From: Paraburkholderia sp. CNPSo 3272
GTDB taxonomy: Bacteria; Pseudomonadota; Gammaproteobacteria; Burkholderiales; Burkholderiaceae
NCBI RefSeq assembly: GCF_024206495.1
Contig: NZ_JAMBPQ010000026.1
Location: 1 to 64,000 of the forward strand
DNA length: 64,000 bases
Reading direction: 5' to 3'
Shown here: positions 8,047-15,852 of the stretch, piece by piece
How positions within the stretch are numbered: position 1 is the stretch's first letter
Layout of the letters: each line of letters starts with the position of its first letter
Made by a program: the position numbers and the translations under genes
Notes under the pieces: generated by a model
What the model saw: only the letters and a program-made list of their open reading frames with translations
What the model was told of the DNA's origin: nothing
Database searches by the model: none

Positions 8047-8757
8047 TTGAGTTCCAGCAATACAACCATTGGCGGCAGCACCGCCACCGTGTCGCAGCAA
8101 CTGCTCGACACCATGAACGGCACGAGCTCGAGTTCGGCGTCGTCGTCGAGCGGCACGAGCGCGAGCGACCTGCAGTCCACGTTCCTGCGGATGCTCGTCG
8201 CCCAGCTGCAGAACCAGGACCCGACCAATCCGATGGACAGCTCGCAGATGACCTCGCAGCTCGCCCAGATCAACACGGTGTCGGGCATCCAGCAGCTCAA
8301 CACGTCGCTGTCGTCGCTTTCCACGCAGCTTTCGGCGGGCCAGAACGCGCAGGCCGCGCTGCTGATCGGCTCGACCGTGCTCGCCCCGGGCAGCAGCGCC
8401 GCCGTGTCGAGCGGCAGCGCGCCGCAGCTCGGCGTGACGCTGCCTTCGGCGGTCTCGGACGTGAAGCTCACGATCACCAATTCGGCAGGGCAGGTCGTCA
8501 ACACGCTCGACCTCGGCGCGCAGTCGGCCGGCACCGTGCCGGTCACCTGGAACGGCAAGGACAGCTCGGGCAATACGGTCGCCGACGGCACCTACACGAT
8601 CAGCGCCAGCGCGACGACCAACGGCCAGTCCGCCACGGCAACCGCGCTCGTCGCGAGCCAGGTGCAAGGCGTGGTCCAGAAGTCCGACGGCACCCCGAGC
8701 CTCTCGCTCGCCAACGGCAAGACCGTCGCGCTTACGAGCGTCGGCGCCATTCTCTGA
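8047..8757 (+). CDS. flgD: Hook-capping protein FlgD
   Basis: Scaffold that caps the growing hook and is replaced by FlgK when the hook is finished. The conserved N-terminal block is present (DLQSTFLRMLVAQLQNQDPTNPMDSS), followed by the FlgD Ig-like and Tudor-like domains (VKLTITNSAGQVVNTLDLGAQ, GTVPVTWNGKDSSGNTVADGTY). The start is TTG with GGGAGAA nine bases upstream; no better ATG fits. Length is 236 residues, near the family average. Confidence 0.94.
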   Translation: MSSSNTTIGGSTATVSQQLLDTMNGTSSSSASSSSGTSASDLQSTFLRMLVAQLQNQDPTNPMDSSQMTSQLAQINTVSGIQQLNTSLSSLSTQLSAGQNAQAALLIGSTVLAPGSSAAVSSGSAPQLGVTLPSAVSDVKLTITNSAGQVVNTLDLGAQSAGTVPVTWNGKDSSGNTVADGTYTISASATTNGQSATATALVASQVQGVVQKSDGTPSLSLANGKTVALTSVGAIL

Positions 8758-8783
8758 ACACGATAAACGCGGAGTAGACAACC

Positions 8784-10022
8784 ATGGGCTACCAGCAAGG
8801 ATTGAGCGGCCTCGCCGCGTCGTCGAACGACCTCGACGTGATCGGCAACAACATCGCCAACGCGAACACCGTCGGCTTCAAGCAGAGCACGGCGCAGTTC
8901 GCCGACGTCTACGCGAACACCATCGCGACGTCGGTGGGCAACCAGATCGGCCTCGGCGCCTCGCTCCAGACCGTGCAGCAGGATTTCGCGCAAGGCACGA
9001 TCAGCACGACGGGCCAGGCGCTGAACGTCGCCATCAACGGCAACGGCTTCTACCAGATGTCGAACAACGGCACGATCACGTATTCGCGTAACGGCGTGTT
9101 CCAGCTCGACAAGAACGGCTATATCACCGACGCGTCGGGCAATGACCTGATGGGCTATGCCGCCAGTTCGACCGGCGTGATCAACACCGCTCAGACCGTG
9201 CCGCTGCAGGTGCCGACCACCAACATCGCGCCGGTTGCGACCAAGAACATCACGGCGCAGCTGAACCTGAACGCGCAGGCCACGACGCCCACCACCGCGC
9301 TCTTCAGCGAAACCGACTCGACGAGCTACACGTATTCGACGTCGGTCACGGCCTACGACACGCTCGGCGGCGCACAGACGGTCAACATGTATTTCGCGAA
9401 AGACGCGACGAGCGGCCAGTGGGACGTGTATGCCGGTCAGCCGGGCTCGGTGACGAAGCTCGGCACCGCACAGTTCAGCTCGTCCGGCGCGCTCCAGAGC
9501 ATCGCGGCCAGCGCCCCGGCAACGACCAACGGCACCACGTCGTTCACCTTCAACATCAACCCGACGGACGGCTCCACGGCGCCCCAGACGCTGACGCTCG
9601 ACCTCGCGGGCACGACGCAGTACGGCTCGGCCAACGGCGTGAACAACCTCGCCCAGGACGGCTACGCGAGCGGCACGCTTTCGAACTTCTCGATCGGCGC
9701 GGACGGCACCATCACCGGCAACTACTCGAACGGCCAGACCATGTCGCTCGGTCAGATCGTGCTCGCCAACTTCAACAACCCGAACGGCCTTTTGAACCTG
9801 GGTGGCAACCAGTTCCAGCAAACGGCGGCCTCGGGCGTCGCGCAGGTCTCCACGCCGGGCAGCACGAACCACGGCACGCTCACGGGCGGCGCGCTCGAAG
9901 CGTCGAACGTCGACCTGACGAACCAGCTCGTCGACCTGATCACGGCCCAGCGCAACTATCAGGCGAACGCGCAGACCATCAAGACGCAGCAGACCGTCGA
10001 CCAGACGCTGCTGCAGATGTAA
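8784..10022 (+). CDS. flgE: Hook protein FlgE
   Basis: Builds the curved hook, the universal joint. It has 412 residues with the axial N-terminus (GLSGLAASSNDLDVIGNNIANANTVGFKQ), the flagellar-basal-body beta domain in the middle (TYSTSVTAYDTLGGAQTVNMYF) and the conserved C-terminus (ALEASNVDLTNQLVDLITAQRNYQANAQTIKTQQTVDQTLLQ in outline). Hook length would be set by FliK (24068-25618). Ser/Thr/Asn-rich as usual for exported axial proteins. Confidence 0.96.
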   Translation: MGYQQGLSGLAASSNDLDVIGNNIANANTVGFKQSTAQFADVYANTIATSVGNQIGLGASLQTVQQDFAQGTISTTGQALNVAINGNGFYQMSNNGTITYSRNGVFQLDKNGYITDASGNDLMGYAASSTGVINTAQTVPLQVPTTNIAPVATKNITAQLNLNAQATTPTTALFSETDSTSYTYSTSVTAYDTLGGAQTVNMYFAKDATSGQWDVYAGQPGSVTKLGTAQFSSSGALQSIAASAPATTNGTTSFTFNINPTDGSTAPQTLTLDLAGTTQYGSANGVNNLAQDGYASGTLSNFSIGADGTITGNYSNGQTMSLGQIVLANFNNPNGLLNLGGNQFQQTAASGVAQVSTPGSTNHGTLTGGALEASNVDLTNQLVDLITAQRNYQANAQTIKTQQTVDQTLLQM

Positions 10023-10049
10023 CGCGTCTAACCACGTACCGGGCACATC

Positions 10050-10808
10050 ATGGACCGACTGATCTATACCGCGATGACGGGCGCGAGCCAGGCGCTCGAG
10101 CAGCAGGCCGTCGTCGCGAACAACCTCGCGAACGTCTCGACCACGGGCTTTCGCGCGCAGCTCGCCAACTTTCGCGCCGTGCCGATGTCGTTCGGCGACG
10201 GCTCGACGGTGAACGACCAGACTACGCGCACCTATGTGCTCTCGGCGACGCCTGGCTCGGACATGACGCCCGGAGCGATCTCGCATACCGGCAACCCGCT
10301 CGACATCGCGATTCAGGGCCAGGGTTTCATGGCCGTGCAGACGGCCGACGGCAACGAGGCCTATACGCGTGCGGGCAACCTGCACGTCGATGAAAACGGC
10401 CAGCTCGTCACGGCCAACAACCTGCAGGTGATCGGCGGCGGCGGCCCGATCGCGGTGCCGCCCGGTTCGGCGGTCACGATCGGCAAGGACGGCACGGTAT
10501 CGGCCATCGCGCCGGGCAGCCCCGCCAACGCGATCGCCATGATCGACCAGATCAAGTTCGTCAACCCGCCGGCAGGCGCGATTACGCGCGGTGACGACGG
10601 CCTGTTCCACACGTCGGACGGCAACCCCGCCGACGCGGACCAGACCGTGCAGGTCGCGACCGAGTCGCTCGAGGGCAGCAACGTGAACCCGGTGGCGGCG
10701 ATGGTCTCGATGATTACCAACGCGCGCCAGTTCCAGATGCAGACCAAGCTGCTCCAGAACGCGGACCAGAACGAGCAGAGCGCGAACCAGCTGCTCAACT
10801 TCAGCTAA
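10050..10808 (+). CDS. flgF: Proximal rod protein FlgF
   Basis: Rod subunit joining the proximal rod to the distal rod FlgG. It is a 252-residue protein starting MDRLIYTAMTGASQALEQQ, with the flg_bb_rod motif NNLANVSTTGFRAQLANF and the C-terminus GSNVNPVAAMVSMITNARQFQMQTKLL. It is shorter than FlgG and lacks the FlgG insert, which separates the two. 27 bp after flgE. Confidence 0.94.
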   Translation: MDRLIYTAMTGASQALEQQAVVANNLANVSTTGFRAQLANFRAVPMSFGDGSTVNDQTTRTYVLSATPGSDMTPGAISHTGNPLDIAIQGQGFMAVQTADGNEAYTRAGNLHVDENGQLVTANNLQVIGGGGPIAVPPGSAVTIGKDGTVSAIAPGSPANAIAMIDQIKFVNPPAGAITRGDDGLFHTSDGNPADADQTVQVATESLEGSNVNPVAAMVSMITNARQFQMQTKLLQNADQNEQSANQLLNFS

Positions 10809-10833
10809 GCCATTTCTAGTTAAATGAAGGCCG

Positions 10834-10852
10834 CCTCGCGCCGCGCGCGAGG
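10834..10852 (+). other. Hairpin between flgF and flgG
   Basis: Inverted repeat CCTCGCG / CGCGAGG with a 5-base loop, extendable with one bulge, in the 65-bp flgF-flgG spacer. There is no T-run, so it is more likely an RNA-processing or stability element than a terminator. Confidence 0.4.
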
Positions 10853-10873
10853 CCGGACCGGGAGAAAGACACC

Positions 10874-11662
10874 GTGAACCGATCGCTCTACATCGCCGCC
10901 ACCGGCATGAACGCCCAGCAGGCGCAGATGGACGTGATTTCGAACAACCTCGCGAACGTGAGCACCAATGGCTTCAAGGGCTCGCGCGCCGTGTTCGAGG
11001 ACCTCATGTACCAGACGCTGCGCCAGCCGGGTGCGAACTCGACCCAGCAAACCGAACTGCCTTCGGGCAGCCAGGTGGGCACGGGCGTGCAGCAGGTGGC
11101 GACCGAGCGTCTCTACACGCAGGGCAACCTGCAGCAGACCGGCAACTCGAAGGACGTGGCGATCAACGGCGCCGGCTTCCTCCAGGTGCAGATGCCCGAC
11201 GGCACGACGGCCTACACGCGCGACGGCTCGTTCCAGACCAACGCGCAAGGCCAGCTCGTGACGGCGAGCGGCTACCAGGTGATGCCGGCGATCACGGTGC
11301 CCGCGAACGCCACCTCGCTCACCATCGGCAGCGACGGCGTAGTGACGGTCACGACGCCGGGCTCGAGCAACAACACGACCATCGGCACCCTGCAGCTCGC
11401 CATGTTCATCAACCCGGCCGGGCTGCAGTCGAACGGGCAGAACCTCTTGTCGGAGACGGCATCGTCGGGCGCGCCCACGGTTTCCACGCCGGGCCAGAAC
11501 GGTTCGGGCACGCTCAATCAGGGCTACGTGGAATCGTCGAACGTGAACGTCGTGCAGGAACTCGTGAACATGATCGAGACGCAGCGCGCCTACGAAATCA
11601 ACAGCAAGGCGGTCACCACTTCTGACCAGATGCTGCAAACCCTCAGCCAGATGCAGGTCTGA
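10874..11662 (+). CDS. flgG: Distal rod protein FlgG
   Basis: Forms the distal rod that crosses the peptidoglycan and outer-membrane rings. It has 262 residues, near-identical in length to the enteric protein. The N-terminus NRSLYIAATGMNAQQAQMDVISNNLANVSTNGFKG and the C-terminus SSNVNVVQELVNMIETQRAYEINSKAV are textbook FlgG. The start is GTG with GGGAG eight bases upstream. Confidence 0.96.
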   Translation: MNRSLYIAATGMNAQQAQMDVISNNLANVSTNGFKGSRAVFEDLMYQTLRQPGANSTQQTELPSGSQVGTGVQQVATERLYTQGNLQQTGNSKDVAINGAGFLQVQMPDGTTAYTRDGSFQTNAQGQLVTASGYQVMPAITVPANATSLTIGSDGVVTVTTPGSSNNTTIGTLQLAMFINPAGLQSNGQNLLSETASSGAPTVSTPGQNGSGTLNQGYVESSNVNVVQELVNMIETQRAYEINSKAVTTSDQMLQTLSQMQV

Positions 11663-11694
11663 GGTCTCCCTGGTTAATCAAGTCGGTGAAGAAT

Positions 11695-12408
11695 ATGTCG
11701 CAGTCCGTTCGAAACCATCCTCGCATCCGCGCGCGGCATCCGGGCACCCCCCGGGCGTTCGTGGCGGCTGTGGCGCTCGCGATGCTGGCGGGCTGCGCCT
11801 ACCTACCCAACCGGCAGCCGATCACGCAGCAGCCCATGACGGCCGTGCCGCCCCCGCCGCCCGTGAACACCTCGCCGGGCGCGATCTACAACCCGGGCTA
11901 CGCGGGACGGCCGCTCTTCGAGGACCAGCGTCCGCGCAATACCGGCGACATTCTCACGATCGTCATCTCGGAAAACATCAACGCGACCAAGTCGTCGGGC
12001 GCGGCCACCAAGCGCGGCACCAGCGCAAGCTTCTCGGGCACCGCGAACTTCCTGCCGGGCTTCTTCAACCGCGCGAACCTGAATACGACGGGCGCGAACC
12101 AGTTCGACGCCACGGGCGGCGCCAACGCCTCGAATACGTTCACGGGCGTCATTACCGTGACCGTGACGAACGTGCTGCCCAACGGCAATCTCGTCGTGTC
12201 CGGCGAGAAGCAGATGCTCATCAACCAGGGCAATGAATACGTACGCTTTTCCGGCGTCGTCAATCCGAACACCGTTGCCGGAGACAACTCCGTGCTCTCG
12301 ACCGACGTCGCCGACGCGAAGATCGAATACTCCGCGAAAGGCGTGATCGACGAGGCCGAGACGATGGGCTGGCTGCAACGCTTTTTCCTGAACATCGCGC
12401 CATGGTGA
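11695..12408 (+). CDS. flgH: L-ring lipoprotein FlgH
   Basis: Outer-membrane lipoprotein forming the L ring bushing. It has a signal peptide with lipobox LAGC (acylated Cys about residue 33) and the conserved body RPRNTGDILTIVISENINATKSS and NLVVSGEKQMLINQGNEYVRFSG. The ATG at 11695 gives 237 residues; a GTG three codons upstream (11686) is an alternative, and neither has a strong ribosome site. The last 7 bp overlap flgI. Confidence 0.95.
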   Translation: MSQSVRNHPRIRARHPGTPRAFVAAVALAMLAGCAYLPNRQPITQQPMTAVPPPPPVNTSPGAIYNPGYAGRPLFEDQRPRNTGDILTIVISENINATKSSGAATKRGTSASFSGTANFLPGFFNRANLNTTGANQFDATGGANASNTFTGVITVTVTNVLPNGNLVVSGEKQMLINQGNEYVRFSGVVNPNTVAGDNSVLSTDVADAKIEYSAKGVIDEAETMGWLQRFFLNIAPW

Positions 12409-13601
12409 AGATCCGCTTCCATCGTTCGCGCCGCTCGCGCGTGAAGGACGTGCTCGCCTCGCTCGGCGTGGCATTCGGCTTCGTGCTGGCCTGCGGCGCA
12501 CTCGTCGCCTACGCGACGCCGGCGCGCGCCGAGCGCGTGAAAGACCTCGCGACCTTCCAGGGCGTGCGTGACAACCCGCTGATCGGCTACGGCCTCGTGG
12601 TGGGTCTCGACGGCACCGGCGACCAGACGACCCAGGCGCCGTTCACCACGCAGACGCTCGCGAACATGCTCGCGAACCTCGGCATCTCGATCAACAACAC
12701 GTCTAGCTCGTCGGGCTCCTCGTCGACGCTCAACAACATGCAGCTGAAGAACGTCGCCGCGGTGATGGTGACGGCCGTGCTGCCGCCGTTCGCGCGGCCG
12801 GGCGAGCAGATCGACATCACGGTGTCGTCGCTCGCCAACGCGAAGAGCATTCGCGGCGGCACGCTGCTGCTAACGCCGCTCAAGGGCGCCGACGGCCAGG
12901 TCTACGCGCTCGCGCAGGGCAACGTGGCCGTGGGCGGCGCGGGCGCCTCGGCCAACGGCAGCAAGGTGCAGGTGAACCAGCTCGCCGCGGGCCGCATCGC
13001 GGGCGGTGCGATCGTCGAGCGCGCGGTGATCTCGCCGGTCTCGCAGCAAGGCGGTCTGCTCACGCTGACCGTCAACGACATGGACTACGACACGACGCAG
13101 CGCATCGTCTCGGCCGTCAACAACATGTTCGGCCCGGGCACGGCCTCGCCGCTCGACGGCCGCACGATCCAGGTGCACGGGCCGGCCGATCCGGGGTCGC
13201 AGGTGGGCTTCATCGCGCAGATCCAGGACCTCAACGTGAATCCGGCCACGCCGGCCGCGAAGGTGATCCTGAACGCGCGCACCGGCTCCATCGTCATGAA
13301 CCAGATGGTGACGTTGGAGAGCTGCGCGGTCGCGCACGGCAATCTCTCGGTCGTCGTGAACACGCAGACGGCGGTGAGCCAGCCCGGCGCGTTCTCCAAT
13401 GGCCAGACGGTGGCGACGCGGCAGTCGCAGATCCAGCTGAAGCAGGACAACGGAGCGCTCAAGCTCGTCACGGCGGGCGCCAATCTCGCCGAGGTCGTGA
13501 AGGCGCTCAACGCGCTGGGCGCCACGCCGGCGGATCTGATGTCGATCCTGCAGGCGATGAAGGCGGCGGGTTCACTGCGCGCCGACCTCGAGATCATCTA
13601 A
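12402..13601 (+). CDS. flgI: P-ring protein FlgI
   Basis: Periplasmic subunit of the P ring, assembled with help from FlgA. The signal peptide carries a long basic n-region and ends about residue 43 (ATPARA before ERVKDLATFQGVR). The mature protein has the hallmark DNPLIGYGLVVGLDGTGDQT and the C-terminal NLAEVVKALNALGATPADLMSILQAMK. The ATG overlaps the end of flgH; a GTG one codon later is equally possible. 399 residues. Confidence 0.96.
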   Translation: MVKIRFHRSRRSRVKDVLASLGVAFGFVLACGALVAYATPARAERVKDLATFQGVRDNPLIGYGLVVGLDGTGDQTTQAPFTTQTLANMLANLGISINNTSSSSGSSSTLNNMQLKNVAAVMVTAVLPPFARPGEQIDITVSSLANAKSIRGGTLLLTPLKGADGQVYALAQGNVAVGGAGASANGSKVQVNQLAAGRIAGGAIVERAVISPVSQQGGLLTLTVNDMDYDTTQRIVSAVNNMFGPGTASPLDGRTIQVHGPADPGSQVGFIAQIQDLNVNPATPAAKVILNARTGSIVMNQMVTLESCAVAHGNLSVVVNTQTAVSQPGAFSNGQTVATRQSQIQLKQDNGALKLVTAGANLAEVVKALNALGATPADLMSILQAMKAAGSLRADLEII

Positions 13602-13611
13602 GGGGTGCAAC

Positions 13612-14604
13612 TTGGATAATACGAAGAACATCGGCGGCGGCAGCCTCGACCTCTCCAACCGCTTCGCGCTCGACGTGCAGGGGTTCGACTCGATGCGCGC
13701 GGCGGCGAACGCCTCGCCCCAGCAGGGCGTGAAGATGGCCGCGAAGCAGTTCGACGCGGTCTTCACGCAGATGATGCTCAAGAGCATGCGCGACGCGACG
13801 CCCGACGACGGCCCGCTCGACTCGCACGACGGCGCGCAGTTCACCTCGATGATGGACCAGCAGCTCGCCCAGCAGATGTCGAACAAGGGCATCGGCGTGG
13901 CGAACGCGATGCTCAAGCAGCTCATGCGCAGCATGGGGGGCGCTGCCGGTGCCGATGGCGCCGGCGGTGCGGGCGGCGTGGCGGGCGCGATCTCGGGGCT
14001 TTCGGGTAAGGACGCGAGCGAAGGCAACCTCGCGATGCTGGGCGCGCTCGGCCGCGCCTACGGCAACGCGGCCGCCAACGGCGCGCTAGCCAACGGCTCG
14101 GGCTACAGCGGCAACAGCGCGCTCACGCCGCCCATCAAGGGCAACGGCGACGCCTCGGTGGACGCTTTCGTCGACAAGCTCGCCAACGCCGCGCAGCAGG
14201 CCAGCTCGACCACAGGCATTCCGGCGCGCTTCATTCTCGGCCAGGCCGCGCTCGAATCGGGCTGGGGCAAGCGCGAGATCAAGAACGCCGACGGCTCCGC
14301 GAGCCACAACGTGTTCGGCATCAAGGCGAGCAAGGACTGGACCGGCAAGACCGTCTCGACGGTCACGACCGAGTACGTGAACGGCCAGCCGCATCGCGTG
14401 GTGGAGAAGTTCCGCGCCTACGACTCGTACGAAGACGCGATGACCGACTACGCCACGCTGCTCAAGAACAATCCGCGCTACGCGTCGGTGATCAACGGCT
14501 CGAAGAGCGCCGAAGGCTTCGCGCACGGCATGCAGCGCGCGGGCTACGCGACCGACCCGCACTATGCGAAAAAACTGCTGACCATCATGCAGCGGATGGC
14601 CTGA
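13612..14604 (+). CDS. flgJ: Rod cap and peptidoglycan hydrolase FlgJ
   Basis: Bifunctional protein: residues about 1-110 form the rod-cap domain (AAKQFDAVFTQMMLKSMRDA, DGAQFTSMMDQQLAQQM) and residues about 180-330 a glucosaminidase domain that opens the cell wall for the rod. The catalytic glutamate is E215 in ALESGWGKREI. A Gly/Ala-rich linker joins the halves. The start is TTG preceded by AAGGGG. It is the last gene of the flgB operon and the two-domain layout is typical of beta- and gammaproteobacteria. Confidence 0.95.
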   Translation: MDNTKNIGGGSLDLSNRFALDVQGFDSMRAAANASPQQGVKMAAKQFDAVFTQMMLKSMRDATPDDGPLDSHDGAQFTSMMDQQLAQQMSNKGIGVANAMLKQLMRSMGGAAGADGAGGAGGVAGAISGLSGKDASEGNLAMLGALGRAYGNAAANGALANGSGYSGNSALTPPIKGNGDASVDAFVDKLANAAQQASSTTGIPARFILGQAALESGWGKREIKNADGSASHNVFGIKASKDWTGKTVSTVTTEYVNGQPHRVVEKFRAYDSYEDAMTDYATLLKNNPRYASVINGSKSAEGFAHGMQRAGYATDPHYAKKLLTIMQRMA

Positions 14605-14740
14605 CGATCGATTCGACGGCCGGCGCCGCGGTTGACGTCAATTAGGCAACCGCAAACGTTGCCTCGGCGCAGTTGCCGGAAGAATCCGCACACGCGTGTT
14701 TCATGCAGGGAAAAGGCACATTTTTTTTACGCCCAATCCC

Positions 14741-14767
14741 TAAATTTTTCGGAATGTCTGCCGCTAA
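14741..14767 (+). promoter_or_regulatory. Sigma-28 promoter upstream of ycgR
   Basis: TAAA (14741-14744), 15 bases, then GCCGCTAA (14760-14767): one mismatch to the FliA consensus TAAA-N15-GCCGATAA. It lies about 105 bp before the PilZ gene and 137 bp after flgJ, in an otherwise empty 268-bp spacer. Confidence 0.75.
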
Positions 14768-14872
14768 TGCAGGCAAGATGGAAAAGCAATCCGGGCGGTC
14801 GGACCGCCCGAACGGCGCGTGCGGAAAGGGTCCGCTCTCGCGCCGGCACGTTCACGAATTTCCGGCAGGCCG

Positions 14873-15643
14873 ATGAATACCGTTCAGTCGAATCCACAGG
14901 AAGCAGGAGAGGGCGCCGAGGGTGCCGACGGCTCCCACGATTTTGGGCGCCGCAATCCGCTCGAGATCGGCGTCCAGCTACGCAATCTCGTCAATCGCGG
15001 TGACTTCCTGACCCTCCAGTATCGCGGCGGACAGCTCGTCACGCGCATTCTGGCCGTCAACGGACGCGAGCGCACTTTCGTGTTCGACTGGGGCGCGATC
15101 CCCGAGCAGAACACGGGCGTGCTCGCCGCGCCCGAGTGCCAGTTCCACGCCTCGCCCGACGGCGTACGCGTGGAGTTCAAGACGGCTACGCCGCGGCGCA
15201 CCGAGTTCGAAGGGCGCCCCGCGTTCGAAGCCGATTTCCCCGAAGTGCTGTTCTACGTGCAGCGGCGCGAGTACTTCCGCGTCGACACGCCCGTGCTCGA
15301 GCCGTGCATCTGCCGCGGCGAGCTGCCGAGCGGCGGCCCACGCTTCGCGTACGAGGTGCACGACCTCTCGCTCGGCGGCCTCGGGCTGCGTACGACCGAG
15401 GAGCGCGTCGCGGATCTCGCCATGGGGCTCGTGCTGCCCGACGTCGAACTCGACCTGCGCGCGCACGGCAAGCTGCGCGTCGATCTCGCGCTCGTCGTGC
15501 TGCGTTTCATCGATCTGCCCAACGGCGACCGCCGCTATCACATGGGCTTTCGCTTCGACGCGCTGCCCGGCGCCTCCGAGAACACGCTGCAGCGCTATAT
15601 CACGCAGCTCGAGATGAAGCGCCGCGCGCTCGCGCGCGTCTGA
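14873..15643 (+). CDS. ycgR: YcgR-type PilZ protein, c-di-GMP flagellar brake
   Basis: YcgR proteins bind cyclic-di-GMP through PilZ and slow the motor by contacting FliG or MotA. The 256-residue product has a YcgR N-terminal beta domain (about 20-120) and a C-terminal PilZ domain with the two c-di-GMP signatures RREYFR (from R131) and DLSLGG (from D164). The ATG at 14873 lies downstream of a sigma-28 promoter; a longer upstream frame is not needed. Its place between flgJ and flgK and its late-type promoter match the enteric ycgR regulon. Confidence 0.88.
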   Translation: MNTVQSNPQEAGEGAEGADGSHDFGRRNPLEIGVQLRNLVNRGDFLTLQYRGGQLVTRILAVNGRERTFVFDWGAIPEQNTGVLAAPECQFHASPDGVRVEFKTATPRRTEFEGRPAFEADFPEVLFYVQRREYFRVDTPVLEPCICRGELPSGGPRFAYEVHDLSLGGLGLRTTEERVADLAMGLVLPDVELDLRAHGKLRVDLALVVLRFIDLPNGDRRYHMGFRFDALPGASENTLQRYITQLEMKRRALARV

Positions 15644-15769
15644 GCGGCACAGCCTTACCCGCACGATCCGCCACACCCTGGCCGGCGCAGCGCAGGTTGC
15701 GCCGGTTCGCCCGACGCGCGGCAGCCGCGCACGCGCTCGCTCGCTAACGTTTTCGTCCTCATCGGGCGC

Positions 15770-15796
15770 TCAATTTTTGCAGTGCGTTGCCGTTAT
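15770..15796 (+). promoter_or_regulatory. Sigma-28 promoter of flgK-flgL
   Basis: TCAA (15770-15773), 15 bases, then GCCGTTAT (15789-15796), with an A/T-rich TCAATTTT extended -35, close to the FliA consensus. Transcription would start near 15805, so the in-frame start at 15787 cannot be used and flgK begins at 15853. Confidence 0.7.
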
Positions 15797-15852
15797 ACCG
15801 TGAGTACACCACGCGGTTTGCCAGGGGGGCAGGCCGCTTTCGAGGATCACGC

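Noticed and set aside
5346..8591. A very long minus-strand open frame (over 1000 codons) continuing from flgA across flgB-flgD
   Set aside because: Only the part up to 6644 has FlgA sequence, a signal peptide and a ribosome site. The rest is Arg/His/Val-rich shadow of well-conserved genes on the other strand, a common effect of high GC.
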